Assembly (NCBI RefSeq): GCF_000807925.1
Contig: NZ_JRVC01000005.1
Location: 164,051 to 228,050 of the forward strand
Length of the DNA stretch: 64,000 bases
Source: Novosphingobium subterraneum
Lineage (GTDB): Bacteria; Pseudomonadota; Alphaproteobacteria; Sphingomonadales; Sphingomonadaceae
Direction of reading: 5' to 3'
The notes beneath the pieces were generated by a model. It was given only the letters and a program-made list of their open reading frames with translations. It did no database searches and had not been told where the DNA came from. Every line of letters begins with the position of its first letter. Positions within the stretch are counted from its first letter, which is position 1. Below are positions 9,303 through 18,163 of the stretch, piece by piece. Both the position numbers and the translations under genes were made by a program.

Positions 9303-9407
9303 GAGCCTCTCCTTGGTTGCCCGGCAATGTCCATCGGGCCATGCGCGAATTCAAGCGGAAATTAAGTGACCGATTAAGTTCTGTCGTTGATTGGGATCAT
9401 TGCGGCG

Positions 9408-10835
9408 TCAGGGATGCAATCCCGCGGCATCGGGATCGGCCCTTGCCACCTGATTGAGCCGTTCAAGTCGAGCCTGGTGCGTCGCCCGGTCAATCGGAAA
9501 TCGCCGGACCACGAATGCGGTCATTCCCGCCAGCACGGCAATGCTGGCGCAATAGGCAAGACTGAGGCGATATGTCACTTCCGGCGCGACGGCATCGGGG
9601 GCGGTGTTGGGTTCCAGTCCCGCAAAGCTCAGTAGCAGCCCGGTACAGAACACGCCAAGCCCGCCTGCACACTTCGAGGCAAGGAATGCGCCTGCCGACA
9701 GTGTCCCTTCCGACCTTCGCCCGGTCTGTTCCTCGGACGCCTCCACAACATCCGCAACCATGGACCACAAGGTCATGGTGCCGGTGACGGTGAAGGTGTT
9801 CGAAAGCAGAGTGCATGCAAACATTCCCCCCAGCGACAAGGTAGAACCGTCTGCTGCCCACAGACCCAGCCAGCGCAACAGTAGCGGGCCTGCCCAGAAG
9901 ACCATGCCCAGCGGCGCCATCCGCATGACTGTCCCCGCCTTGCCCCAGCGCAGTTGAGCGCGTCCGACGAGCAGCGATGCTCCCACGACGCTGGCGAAGA
10001 GCAGGAATGGGAAGGCCTGCAAGGCGGTTGGCGTGAATTTCCAGACGTAGAGGTAAAGGTAGTTCGACAAGGCAAACGTGATGCCCTGCGCGGTCAGCGC
10101 CGCTGCAATGCCTGCCATCACGATGAGGCAGGCAGGATGTGAGAAGCTCTCGCGAATTTCGCCCAGAGAAGCGAGGGCGCTCTTCCCTGTCGCCCCCCGT
10201 TCCGGTGGCCAGCCGGCAACTGCCCGATGTTGCCCGAATGCCGAAACCAGCACGCAGGTCACCATCAGCGCTGCGCCGAACAGGCCGAAGTTGCGATAAC
10301 CTTCGCGTGCCAGCATCGCGTCGGGCAGGAACACGCCATAGGCGAGCAAAAGCATCAGCAGCCCGCCCCCCCATGAGAACAGGAAGCGGAAGCGTGTCAG
10401 GCGCGTCCTCTCGTCGTAGTCGCGGCTGATCTCGGCAACCAAGGCTGCAGACGGAACTTCGCACATCGCCACCAATGCGCGCACGATGATGGCTGATGCC
10501 AGCAACACGGCAAAGCTCGGCTCTCCGATCGGAGACCACAGGAATATCCAGGCAAGCCCGAGAGGGATTGGCGCGATATACAGGTAGGGCAATCGCCTGC
10601 CCCAGGCGGTTCTGGTGCGGTCGCTGAAATGCCCCACTATCGGGTCGATCAACCCGTCGAAGACCAGCGCGATCAGGAGGGCCAGGCTGACCAGCCGCGC
10701 GTCCATGCCAAGGACCTGATTGTAGAACAGCAGCAGGAACGTGGCGAAGCCATTGTCCTTTACGCCATAGGCGACACTGCCCAACCCGTTCGCCAGGGCG
10801 AGCCGGGTCGGCACGCGGCCTTCGATCGGGATCAT
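9408..10835 (-). CDS. MFS transporter, glycoside-pentoside-hexuronide (GPH/MelB) type
   Basis: 475 residues with about 12 hydrophobic segments. The N-terminal GLGSVAYGVKDNGFATFLLLFYNQ and the loop DGLIDPIVGHFSDRTRTAWGRRLPYLY carry the GPH pattern (D-P-x-x-G-x-x-S-D-R-T-x-x-x-x-G-R-R). These carriers bring sugars or organic acids across the inner membrane with H+ or Na+. Its start overlaps the stop of the upstream SDR by ATGA, so it is coupled to that gene and belongs to the acyl-CoA catabolic cluster. A hydrophobic acid or terpenoid-like substrate is more plausible than a sugar given the neighbours, but the sequence alone does not decide. Confidence 0.88.
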   Translation of the reverse strand: MIPIEGRVPTRLALANGLGSVAYGVKDNGFATFLLLFYNQVLGMDARLVSLALLIALVFDGLIDPIVGHFSDRTRTAWGRRLPYLYIAPIPLGLAWIFLWSPIGEPSFAVLLASAIIVRALVAMCEVPSAALVAEISRDYDERTRLTRFRFLFSWGGGLLMLLLAYGVFLPDAMLAREGYRNFGLFGAALMVTCVLVSAFGQHRAVAGWPPERGATGKSALASLGEIRESFSHPACLIVMAGIAAALTAQGITFALSNYLYLYVWKFTPTALQAFPFLLFASVVGASLLVGRAQLRWGKAGTVMRMAPLGMVFWAGPLLLRWLGLWAADGSTLSLGGMFACTLLSNTFTVTGTMTLWSMVADVVEASEEQTGRRSEGTLSAGAFLASKCAGGLGVFCTGLLLSFAGLEPNTAPDAVAPEVTYRLSLAYCASIAVLAGMTAFVVRRFPIDRATHQARLERLNQVARADPDAAGLHP

Positions 10836-11680
10836 GCAGCCTTTCCGCTGTCGACCATCTGCTGCAGCGCGTCGAACAGACCCGGCATGTTCGGGTCCCA
10901 GCTATGACGCGGCCCGATGGTGATCCCGCCATCGACGATGAGCGATGTACCCGTGACAAAGCCCGCCGCCTCGCTGGCGAGGAACAGCACGGCTTGCGCA
11001 ATGTCGTCAGGCTGTCCGCCGCGCGCCACCGGCTGCGCCTGCTGCGACATTGCGGCAATCGCGCCCTTGGCCTGCGCCTCCAGTTCGGCGGGCATATCCA
11101 GCGAAGCGGTGAAGATGTTGGTGTTGATGAAGCCCGGCTGGACCGCGTTGACCCGGATCTGGTGCTTGGCAAGGTCGGCCGCGGCGACTTTGGTCAGGTG
11201 CAGGACGCCAGCCTTGGCGACCGCATAGGCAGTGGGCGAATAGCCCGGTCCGACTGCGGCAACGCTTGAAGTATTGACGAACGATGCGCCCTTGCGCCCG
11301 ATCATGTGGGGGACGGCGTAGCGGATGCCGAACGCGACCGAACGCAGCAGCAGGTCCATAGTCCGGTCCCAGCCTTCGGGCTCGATCTCGTCGATCGGGG
11401 CTCTGTCGCCGCCAGCGCCTGCATTGTTGAAGACCGAGTCGATGCCGCCGGTCTCTGCCGCGGCGCGGTCCATCAGGGCCTTGATGTCCTCGCAACGCGT
11501 GACATCGCAGCGGGCAGTGACGACCTTGCCGTTGGATGCGCTCGCCGTCGCCAGAAGGCCGGCCTCGTCGATGTCGGCAGCGTAGACCGTTGCCCCCTCG
11601 GCCGCAAAAGCGATCGCGCTCGCCCTCCCGATTCCCGAAGCTGCGCCGGTCACGACGACCGTCTTGCCGTTGAATCGCAT
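10832..11680 (-). CDS. SDR-family oxidoreductase
   Basis: 282 residues of the classical short-chain dehydrogenase/reductase family. Visible are the Rossmann motif TGAASGIGRASA near residue 12, NNAGAGG near 90, the catalytic Ser in NTSSVAAVG and YAVAKAG (YxxxK) near 155, and the C-terminal GTSLIVDGG. It is first gene of an SDR-transporter operon transcribed away from the acyl-CoA dehydrogenase pair, sharing a 193-bp divergent promoter region that carries a LiuR-like site. Substrate unknown; 3-hydroxyacyl-CoA or an alcohol of the same catabolic pathway is plausible. Confidence 0.9.
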   Translation of the reverse strand: MRFNGKTVVVTGAASGIGRASAIAFAAEGATVYAADIDEAGLLATASASNGKVVTARCDVTRCEDIKALMDRAAAETGGIDSVFNNAGAGGDRAPIDEIEPEGWDRTMDLLLRSVAFGIRYAVPHMIGRKGASFVNTSSVAAVGPGYSPTAYAVAKAGVLHLTKVAAADLAKHQIRVNAVQPGFINTNIFTASLDMPAELEAQAKGAIAAMSQQAQPVARGGQPDDIAQAVLFLASEAAGFVTGTSLIVDGGITIGPRHSWDPNMPGLFDALQQMVDSGKAA

Positions 11681-11706
11681 CCCTCTCTCCAGCGTTCTTA
11701 TGTCGT

Positions 11707-11722
11707 TTTACGTTTACGTCAG
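11707..11722. promoter_or_regulatory. Candidate operator TTTACGTTTACGTCAG in divergent promoter
   Basis: The reverse complement contains TGACGTAAACGTAAA, which resembles the motif described for LiuR-type regulators of branched-chain and fatty acyl-CoA degradation genes in proteobacteria. It lies 26 bp upstream of the SDR start and about 150 bp upstream of the acyl-CoA dehydrogenase gene. No LiuR-like gene is present in the window, so the regulator would act in trans. Confidence 0.45.
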
Positions 11723-11873
11723 CTTAGGCGCGAAAGACCGTCCGTCAATGGCGATGGGGTTTACGCTACGGCAAGCGGCACTTGCCCCAAAGCGCAGGAA
11801 AGGCGCCGCAAATCCGCCCTTGCCAGACCATCGCGACTCGCCTTAACCTTCCGATTAAGAGAGGAGCATAACC

Positions 11874-13034
11874 ATGTCAGACCTTGATGCTTTCCGCGCG
11901 GAAATCCGCGCATGGCTTGAAGAGAACTGCCCTGCCGAAATGCGCGAGCCCGTCCGCGACGAAGGCGACGTCTGCTGGGGCGGACGCAACTTCAAGTTCA
12001 AGAACGAGGCGCAGAAGACCTGGATGGAGCGCTGCGCAGCCAAGGGATACACCGTGCCCGATTGGCCCAAGCCCTATGGTGGCGCCGGCATGTCTCCGGC
12101 CGAGGCGAAGATCTGGCGCGAGGAATGCGCCCGCATCGGCGCCCGTCCGCCGCTGTCCAGCTTCGGCATCTGGATGCTCGGCCCCGCACTGCTGAAGTTC
12201 GGCACGGAGGAGCAGAAGGTTCACTACCTCAACCAGATCGCCCGCGGCGAAATCCGCTGGTGCCAGGGCTATTCGGAACCCGGCTCGGGCTCGGACCTCG
12301 TCAGCTTGCAGACTTTCGGCGAGGACAAGGGCGATCACTGGGTCGTCAACGGCCAGAAGATCTGGACCTCTTATGCTGATAAGGCTGACTGGATCTTCTG
12401 CCTTGTCCGCACCGACAAGGCCAACAAGTACCAGGGCATCAGCTTCCTGCTGTTCGACATGACCACCCCGGGCGTGACGACCAAGCCGATCAAGCTGATC
12501 AGCGGCAATTCGCCGTTTTGCGAAACCTTCTTCGACAACGTCGTGGTGCCGAAGAACCAGATCGTCGGAGAACTGAATCGCGGCTGGGACGTCGCCAAGT
12601 ACTTGCTCGGGCATGAGCGCGAGATGATCTCGGGTGCGGGCGGCGGCGATCGCCTCAACGCCATCGGCGCGATCGTTGCCCGTAACGGTCTCGAAGACCC
12701 GATCCTGCGCGCCGACCTCGCCATGTTCGATGTCGATGCCTTGGCCTATGCCTGCATGGGCGAGAAGTTCCTGGATGAGGCCAAGGTCGGCCGTGCCCAT
12801 CCCGCGCAGCCCAACATGATGAAGTATGCCGGCACTGAACTGAACAAGCGCCGTCACGAACTGCTGATGTCGGCAGGCGGAGCGACGGCACTCGAATGGG
12901 AGAGCGAGCGCACCAATGGCGGCTCCCCGTCGCGTTCGTGGCTGCGCACCAAGGCCAACTCGATCGAGGGCGGCACCAGCGAAGTCATGCTCAACGTCGT
13001 TGCAAAACGCATCCTCGAACTGCCGGGAGCCTGA
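11874..13034 (+). CDS. Acyl-CoA dehydrogenase (first of tandem pair)
   Basis: 386 residues. FAD/substrate-region motifs are WCQGYSEPGSGSDLVSLQT (near residue 125) and DHWVVNGQKIWTS (near 150); the C-terminus has the IEGGTSEVMLNVVAKRIL segment. This is the FadE type that pairs with a shorter, divergent ACAD encoded next door, as in steroid and isoprenoid side-chain degradation, where the two proteins form heterotetramers. Start ATG at 11874 follows AGAGAGGAGC. The next ACAD begins 3 bp after the stop. It oxidises an acyl-CoA to an enoyl-CoA; substrate unknown. Confidence 0.93.
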   Translation: MSDLDAFRAEIRAWLEENCPAEMREPVRDEGDVCWGGRNFKFKNEAQKTWMERCAAKGYTVPDWPKPYGGAGMSPAEAKIWREECARIGARPPLSSFGIWMLGPALLKFGTEEQKVHYLNQIARGEIRWCQGYSEPGSGSDLVSLQTFGEDKGDHWVVNGQKIWTSYADKADWIFCLVRTDKANKYQGISFLLFDMTTPGVTTKPIKLISGNSPFCETFFDNVVVPKNQIVGELNRGWDVAKYLLGHEREMISGAGGGDRLNAIGAIVARNGLEDPILRADLAMFDVDALAYACMGEKFLDEAKVGRAHPAQPNMMKYAGTELNKRRHELLMSAGGATALEWESERTNGGSPSRSWLRTKANSIEGGTSEVMLNVVAKRILELPGA

Positions 13035-13037
13035 TCG

Positions 13038-14177
13038 ATGCCCCTTTTCCACACCGAAGATCAGGCCATGCTGGCCGAAAGCGTCACCGGCTTCATGGCC
13101 GATGAAGGCGGCATCAAGAAGCAGCTGCGCCACTATCGCGACATGAACTGCCAGGATGGCTTCGGCCATGCCCTGTGGAAGCAGTTCGCCGAGATGGGCC
13201 TCACCGGCATGCTTGCTGCCGAGGCTGATGGCGGTCTGGCGATGGGCCACGTCGAGGCAGGCATCGTCCTGCGCGAAATCGGTCGCAACCTTACCCCTTC
13301 GCCATTCCTGACCACCTCGGTCATGGGCGTGACGGCGCTTGCCGGCGGATCGGACGAGCTGCGCGGCCGCTGGCTCCCAGGGGTAATGGCCGGCGACAGT
13401 GTATTGGCCGTAGCGGTCGACGAAGGTCCGAAACATCGCCCCGAACGCATCGCCTGCAAGGCCGAAAAGGCTGGTAACGGCTTCCGCCTTCAGGGCAGCA
13501 AGGCCTTCGTCGTGCATGGAGCCTCGGCTGACGCGATCATCGTCGCTGCGCGCACGTCGGGCAGCGATACCGACAACGACGGCATCACGCTGTTCGCCGT
13601 ACCCAAGGACGCATCGGGCGTGTCCCACGAGAACCTGCGCCTCGTCGACAGCGCGATGGCCAGCAACGTCACCTTCGACAGTGTCGAACTCGACGGCGAT
13701 TGCGTTATCGGAGAAGTCGATGGCGGTCGCGAGCTGCTGAACAAGGTTCTCCGTGCAGGCCGCATCGGCGCTGCTGCCGAACTGACCGGTGTCGGGCAGG
13801 GGGCATTCGACATCACCACCACCTACCTCAAGACGCGCAAGCAGTTCGGCCAGCTGATCGGAGAATTCCAGGCGCTTCAGCACCGCGCCGCGCACCTCTA
13901 TTCCGAGCTGGAAATCGCCGAAGCCGCCGTGATCAAGGCGCAGCAACTGCTCGACGGCAATTCGGAGAAGGCCGACCTCATGGTTTCGGTTGCCAAGGCC
14001 AAGGCGGCCAAGGCCTGCAACCTCTCGGTTCGCGAAGGCGTTCAGATGCATGGCGGCGTCGGCATGACCGACGAATACGACATCGGCCTCTACATGAAGC
14101 GCGACCGTTCGCTCGCCGAGTTCATGGGCGACCAGTATTACCATGCCGAGCGCGTGGCTCAGCTTAGCGGCTATTGA
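13038..14177 (+). CDS. Acyl-CoA dehydrogenase (second of tandem pair)
   Basis: 379 residues. It begins MPLFHTEDQAMLAESVTGFM and ends with MHGGVGMTDEYDIGLYMKRDRS, typical of the partner subunit in heteromeric FadE pairs. The FAD-side motif of the first half is weak: no clear YSEPxxGSD segment is present, in contrast with the preceding gene. The 3-bp spacing to the upstream ACAD indicates cotranscription and probably subunit pairing. In such pairs one subunit often keeps the catalytic base and the other contributes FAD contacts; which is which cannot be settled by reading alone. Confidence 0.9.
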   Translation: MPLFHTEDQAMLAESVTGFMADEGGIKKQLRHYRDMNCQDGFGHALWKQFAEMGLTGMLAAEADGGLAMGHVEAGIVLREIGRNLTPSPFLTTSVMGVTALAGGSDELRGRWLPGVMAGDSVLAVAVDEGPKHRPERIACKAEKAGNGFRLQGSKAFVVHGASADAIIVAARTSGSDTDNDGITLFAVPKDASGVSHENLRLVDSAMASNVTFDSVELDGDCVIGEVDGGRELLNKVLRAGRIGAAAELTGVGQGAFDITTTYLKTRKQFGQLIGEFQALQHRAAHLYSELEIAEAAVIKAQQLLDGNSEKADLMVSVAKAKAAKACNLSVREGVQMHGGVGMTDEYDIGLYMKRDRSLAEFMGDQYYHAERVAQLSGY

Positions 14178-14185
14178 TGCAATCG

Positions 14186-14209
14186 CCCCCTCCTCGGCAG
14201 GGGAGGGGG
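14186..14209. repeat. GC palindrome CCCCCTCC...GGAGGGGG
   Basis: An 8-bp inverted repeat with an 8-nt loop between the ACAD pair and the SDR gene. It belongs with the similar but more perfect palindromes at 36737-36758 and 41482-41503, forming a small dispersed family in this window. Confidence 0.5.
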
Positions 14210-14247
14210 ACACGACCCGGGAAACGGGCGCGCAGGGGAACGACAAC

Positions 14248-15051
14248 ATGGATTTCAGCAAGCTTTTCAGCCTTGAAGGCCGCATTGCGGTCGTGACTGG
14301 TGGTTCGCGCGGGATTGGCGAGATGATCGCCGAAGGCTTCCTCGCCGCAGGTTGCGAGCGGGTGTACATCACCGCTCGCAAGGCTGCCGTGGTCGAGGAA
14401 ACCGCCAGCCGCCTTGGCGATCGGTGCATCGCACTGCCCGGTGACATTTCCAACGTCGCCGGCATTGAACAGCTCGCCGCAGACCTTGCTGGCCGCGAAA
14501 ACAAGCTCGACATTCTCGTGAACAACGCGGGCGCTGCCTGGGGCGCAGACTTCGAGGATTTTCCCGAAGTTGGCTGGGACAAGGTCATGGACCTGAACGT
14601 CAAGACGCCGTTCTTCCTCACTCAGAAGCTGCACGGACTGCTCAAGGCCGCCGCCAGCAAGGAACAGCCCGCCAAGGTGATCAATATCGCCTCGGTCGAT
14701 GGCCTGCGTCTCAATGCTTGGGAGACCTACAGCTACCAGGCATCAAAGGCTGCCGTCATCCAGTTGACCAAGCGGATGGCGGCGCGGCTGATCCGGGACC
14801 AGATCGTCGCAAGCTGCATCTGTCCAGGAGCTTTCCCATCAGAGATGAACAAGGCTGCGGCGAAGAATCCCGAAGCCTCTGCCAAGGGCATCCCATCCAG
14901 GCGGATCGGCACGATTGAAGACATGGCCGGGGGCGCGATCTTCCTCGCCAGCCGCGCGGGCGACTATGTCGTCGGCACGCCGCTGCCGATCGATGGCGGT
15001 ATCGTCAACGGCTGGATTCCTGAGAATGCCGTGGATCCATCGGGGCATTGA
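14248..15051 (+). CDS. SDR-family oxidoreductase
   Basis: 267 residues from the ATG at 14248 (GGGGAA site upstream); a longer frame reaching into the previous gene is not credible. Classical SDR: VVTGGSRGIGEMIAEGF at the N-terminus, NNAGAAWG near residue 92, NIASVDGL and YSYQASKAAV (YxxxK), and GTPLPIDGGI at the end. It follows the ACAD pair by about 70 bp containing a GC palindrome, and probably acts in the same acyl-CoA pathway, for example as a 3-hydroxyacyl-CoA or ketone reductase. The fold is certain, the substrate is not. Confidence 0.9.
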   Translation: MDFSKLFSLEGRIAVVTGGSRGIGEMIAEGFLAAGCERVYITARKAAVVEETASRLGDRCIALPGDISNVAGIEQLAADLAGRENKLDILVNNAGAAWGADFEDFPEVGWDKVMDLNVKTPFFLTQKLHGLLKAAASKEQPAKVINIASVDGLRLNAWETYSYQASKAAVIQLTKRMAARLIRDQIVASCICPGAFPSEMNKAAAKNPEASAKGIPSRRIGTIEDMAGGAIFLASRAGDYVVGTPLPIDGGIVNGWIPENAVDPSGH

Positions 15052-15068
15052 TGGCGCTGACATTTGCG

Positions 15069-15152
15069 CCCCCGCGAAGGCGGGGACGCAAGTGTTGTTA
15101 CGGAATTTTGGCGTCAAACCGCTGAGGTCCCCGCCTGCGCGGGGACGCAACA
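15069..15152. repeat. Composite REP-like element between convergent genes
   Basis: Two copies of a GC-rich palindrome, CCCCGC-gaag-GCGGGG at 15070-15085 and CCCCGC-ctgc-GCGGGG at 15129-15144, each followed by GACGCAA. The bases after them are inverted relative to each other (AAGTGTTG versus CAACACTT), so the whole 80-bp unit can fold as one structure. It occupies the gap between the convergent SDR and gmk genes, where it may serve as a bidirectional terminator or mRNA stabiliser. A degenerate copy lies near 30826. Confidence 0.75.
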
Positions 15153-15167
15153 CTTCCAGATGAGATA

Positions 15168-15818
15168 CTACCCCCGCATCAACCCACGCACGAAGTCGAT
15201 CAGCCCGGTCTGGCGCGTGCGCTTCATGCGCTCGGCAGCAAGGATCTCTCGCACCTTTTCGAAGCAGCCCTCAACCTCGTCGTTGATCACGACGTAGTCG
15301 TAACCGTCCCAGTGGCTGATCTCGGCTTGTGCCCGGTCCATGCGCGCCGCGATAACCTCCGCGCTGTCGGTGCCGCGTCCGGTCAGGCGGCGGCGCAGTT
15401 CATCGAGGCTCGGCGGCAGGATGAACACGCGCACCACGTCGGCCTGCGCTTTCTGGTACAGCTGCTGCGTGCCCTGCCAGTCGATGTCGAACAGGACATC
15501 TCCGCCCGCTTTCAGCCGGTCGCGAATGTGCGCCTTGGGTGTGCCATAGCAATTGCCGAAGACCACTGCCCATTCATAGAACTCGTTCGCCTCGACCATG
15601 CGGTCGAACTCGGCCTTGTCGACGAAGTAGTAGTCCTTGCCCTCGACTTCGCCAGGCCGCATCGGCCGCGTCGTCACGGAAACAGATGCCGCGATCTCGT
15701 CATCTTCGGCGAGAAGCTTGCGCGCGATCGTCGTCTTGCCGGCGCCGGAGGGCGAGGACAGGATGAGCATCAGGCCCCGGCGGTGCAGGGTGTCGTCGTC
15801 TTGGGACTCGTGGACCAT
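15168..15818 (-). CDS. gmk: Guanylate kinase
   Basis: 216 residues; the family is about 205, so the first codons may be an extension (an internal ATG gives MLILSSPSGAGKTT). P-loop SSPSGAGKTT at residues 20-30, guanylate-binding SVTTRPMRPGEVEGKDYYFV near 47, and GRGTDSAEVIAARM in the lid region. Converts GMP to GDP with ATP, essential for guanine nucleotide supply. Single gene, convergent with the SDR gene across a REP-like element. Confidence 0.96.
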   Translation of the reverse strand: MVHESQDDDTLHRRGLMLILSSPSGAGKTTIARKLLAEDDEIAASVSVTTRPMRPGEVEGKDYYFVDKAEFDRMVEANEFYEWAVVFGNCYGTPKAHIRDRLKAGGDVLFDIDWQGTQQLYQKAQADVVRVFILPPSLDELRRRLTGRGTDSAEVIAARMDRAQAEISHWDGYDYVVINDEVEGCFEKVREILAAERMKRTRQTGLIDFVRGLMRG

Positions 15819-15869
15819 GTGCGCTAGTGGCGCATCGGTTCCCGCCCGGTCAAGGGGGGACGGCTCCGA

Positions 15870-16262
15870 TCAGCCCTTCTTGCCGCGCTCGGCCTGTTCC
15901 TCGATTGCCGCTTCGCCAGCTGCCTCGGCGGTTCTGCTACGGCGGCGATCGTAAAGCGTCTTGGCCAGAAGACCACCCCCGACAACGATCGCGCCGGGAA
16001 CGGAGCGGGTTGCAACCCGGGCGATGGCAGTCCCGACCAGAGTCTGCATCATCGTGCGCCCCTGGATCACACGACCCGCCTTCTTTGAACCCATCTTCGT
16101 CCCGATCAGGCCTTTTTCAACGCCACGGCGAAGCAACGAGCCCCCGGCGCGGAGGGCAATATCGGCCAGGATCAAGTTGGTCATCGGGTTGGGGCTGGGG
16201 GCAGGCACCTTGTCAGCGGCATCCTTGGCCGCATTTGCCAGCTTCTTGCCCTTCTTAGCCAT
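15870..16262 (-). CDS. Hypothetical protein, basic, with one hydrophobic segment
   Basis: 130 residues from the ATG at 16262 (MAKKGKKLANAAKDAADK). The N-terminus is Lys/Ala-rich and amphipathic; the middle has small hydrophobic stretches (TNLILADIALRAGGSLLRRG and VPGAIVVGGGLLAKTLYD) that could associate with membrane. The tail is charged (AAEAAIEEQAERGKKG type). Codon use fits the neighbours, so it is likely real. I do not recognise the family. It lies between sspB and gmk, 34 bp downstream of sspB, and is probably cotranscribed with it. Confidence 0.65.
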   Translation of the reverse strand: MAKKGKKLANAAKDAADKVPAPSPNPMTNLILADIALRAGGSLLRRGVEKGLIGTKMGSKKAGRVIQGRTMMQTLVGTAIARVATRSVPGAIVVGGGLLAKTLYDRRRSRTAEAAGEAAIEEQAERGKKG

Positions 16263-16296
16263 GCCCTTGCCTTCTGTCAGCGGGGCGTTGTGCCCC

Positions 16297-16794
16297 TTAC
16301 TTCTTCTTGCCGAAATCGACAGTGACGACGTTCGATCCGTCCTCGGTCCGCTCAACGGCAGGCGTGTCGGCTTGTTCCGGCGAATCGTTTTCGGCAGGCT
16401 CGACAGGTTCCGCCTCGTCATCGACAACTGCCTGGAATTGCAGACCGAAATCGACTGCCGGATCGACGAAAGCCGTGATTGCCGAGAACGGAATCACCAG
16501 CGTCGAAGGGATCTGATTGAATGAAAGGCCAACGCTGAACTGATCTGCCTCGACCTTGAGGTCCCAGAACTTGTTCTGGAGCACGATCGTCATCTCGTCG
16601 GGGAAGCGTTCGCGCAGGCGCTGCGGAATGTCCACGCCCGGAGCGCCGGTCTTGAAGGTGATATAGAAGTGATGGGTGCCCGGCAGCATCCCGCCGCCGG
16701 CTGCCACTTGGCCCAGCACGCGTCCGACAACGGCGCGTAGCGCCTCCTGCACGATTTCGTCGTAGGGGATCAGGCTGTCAGGTGCATCGCTCAT
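16297..16794 (-). CDS. sspB: SspB-family ClpXP adaptor
   Basis: 165 residues from the ATG at 16794. The N-terminal SspB fold is evident: YDEIVQEALRAVVGRVL, HHFYITFKTGAPGV, ERFPDEMTIVLQNKFWDL and FNQIPSTLVIPFSAITAFVDP, the substrate-tag-binding core of the alphaproteobacterial form. A flexible acidic linker leads to a C-terminal VVTVDFGKKK peptide, as expected for the ClpX-docking tail. The protein delivers ssrA-tagged substrates to ClpXP. Transcribed divergently from hisB, with 86 bp between them. Confidence 0.92.
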   Translation of the reverse strand: MSDAPDSLIPYDEIVQEALRAVVGRVLGQVAAGGGMLPGTHHFYITFKTGAPGVDIPQRLRERFPDEMTIVLQNKFWDLKVEADQFSVGLSFNQIPSTLVIPFSAITAFVDPAVDFGLQFQAVVDDEAEPVEPAENDSPEQADTPAVERTEDGSNVVTVDFGKKK

Positions 16795-16880
16795 GCCGCC
16801 ACAACTGACCGCCCCGGCCCTTCGGGTCAAGTGGGGACGGACATTGATTCTAAACCGGAGCGGCGTATAGGCGCTTTCCC

Positions 16881-17474
16881 ATGCGCACCGGATCGATCAC
16901 GCGAAAGACCGAGGAAACCGACATTGCCGTGTCGGTGAACCTCGATGGCACCGGCACCTACAAGGTGGAAACGGGCATCGGCTTCCTCGATCACATGATC
17001 GAGCAGTTCAGCCGGCACTCGCTGATCGATATCGAATGCCGGGTGAAGGGTGACCTCCATGTCGACCAGCACCACACCACCGAGGACAGCGCCATCGCGC
17101 TCGGCCAGGCCATCTCGCAGGCGCTGGGCGACAAGAAGGGCATAACCCGGTACGGCCACACCTATTCGCCGATGGACGAGGCGCTGAGCCGCGTCGCGCT
17201 CGACATTTCGGGTCGCCCGGTGCTGATCTGGAAGGCCTCGTTCACGCAGCCTCGCTTGGGCGAGATGGATACCGAGCTGTTCGAGCACTGGTTCCAGTCG
17301 ATCAGCCAGGCAGCCGGCATCACGCTGCACATCGAAAGCCTCTACGGCTCGAACAACCACCACATCATCGAGGGCATCTACAAGGGCTTTGCCCGCGCGA
17401 TGCGTGCAGCGATCACCATCGATCCGCGCAAGGCCGATGCCGTCCCTTCGACCAAGGGCATTCTCGGTGGCTGA
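16881..17474 (+). CDS. hisB: Imidazoleglycerol-phosphate dehydratase
   Basis: 197 residues, standard for the monofunctional enzyme (no N-terminal phosphatase). Metal-binding repeats [14 protein letters not shown] (near residue 33) and [13 protein letters not shown] (near 65), plus the C-terminal [16 protein letters not shown] copy. Catalyses the sixth step of histidine synthesis. First gene of a histidine cluster; its stop overlaps the start of hisH by 8 bp. Confidence 0.97.
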   Translation: MRTGSITRKTEETDIAVSVNLDGTGTYKVETGIGFLDHMIEQFSRHSLIDIECRVKGDLHVDQHHTTEDSAIALGQAISQALGDKKGITRYGHTYSPMDEALSRVALDISGRPVLIWKASFTQPRLGEMDTELFEHWFQSISQAAGITLHIESLYGSNNHHIIEGIYKGFARAMRAAITIDPRKADAVPSTKGILGG

Positions 17475-18096
17475 TACCCTCGCGCTGGTCGATTACGGCG
17501 CGGGCAATCTGCGCTCCGTCGCCAACGCCCTCAAGGCAGCCGGTGCCGAAGGCGTGGTGGTGACGGCCGATCCCAATGTCGTCCGGGCCGCGGATCGTAT
17601 CGTCCTGCCCGGCGTCGGTGCCTTCCGCGCCTGCATCTCGGCGCTTTGCGCTGTGCCCGGCCTTGTCGAGGCAATGGAAGAGCGCGTCCTCGTCGGCGGT
17701 GCTCCTTTCCTCGGCATCTGCGTCGGCATGCAGCTTCTGGCGGATCGCGGCATCGAGTTCGGCACGACCGACGGGCTTGGCTGGATCGGGGGCGAAGTCC
17801 GCGTGATCGAACCCGCCGATCCGTCGATCAAGGTGCCCCACATGGGCTGGAACGATGTCGCGCCGATGCCGCACCAGGGCGGTGCCGAACTGCTCGAGCC
17901 CGGCGAAGCCTATTTCCTGCACTCCTACCACTTCGTGCCCGAAGAGGGCACGCACGTGGCGGCGATGAGCGATCACGGCGGCGGGATCGTCGCCGCCGTC
18001 GCGCGCGACAATATTCTCGGCGTGCAGTTCCACCCGGAAAAAAGCCAGTCCTACGGCCTGTCGCTGCTCAATCGCTTCCTTGAATGGAAGCCCTGA
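17467..18096 (+). CDS. hisH: Imidazole glycerol phosphate synthase, glutaminase subunit
   Basis: 209 residues from a GTG at 17467 that overlaps the hisB stop; upstream in-frame codons lie inside hisB. Class I amidotransferase: [11 protein letters not shown] at the N-terminus, nucleophile in [13 protein letters not shown] near residue 80, and catalytic His/Glu in VQFHPEKSQ near 193. Supplies ammonia to HisF. Its partner hisF lies 2 kb downstream, separated by a GH130-like gene and hisA. Confidence 0.96.
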   Translation: MADTLALVDYGAGNLRSVANALKAAGAEGVVVTADPNVVRAADRIVLPGVGAFRACISALCAVPGLVEAMEERVLVGGAPFLGICVGMQLLADRGIEFGTTDGLGWIGGEVRVIEPADPSIKVPHMGWNDVAPMPHQGGAELLEPGEAYFLHSYHFVPEEGTHVAAMSDHGGGIVAAVARDNILGVQFHPEKSQSYGLSLLNRFLEWKP

Positions 18097-18163
18097 CAGG
18101 TTAGCCTGAGGGAACTGTAACACGCGCCCAGACCTTTCCTTCCTTTGAAGGAGGCCCTGCCGC

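Noticed and set aside
11877..14621. 914-codon open frame on the minus strand
   Set aside because: It lies opposite two clear acyl-CoA dehydrogenase genes and an SDR; its translation is low in family features and comes from the GC-rich codon pattern.
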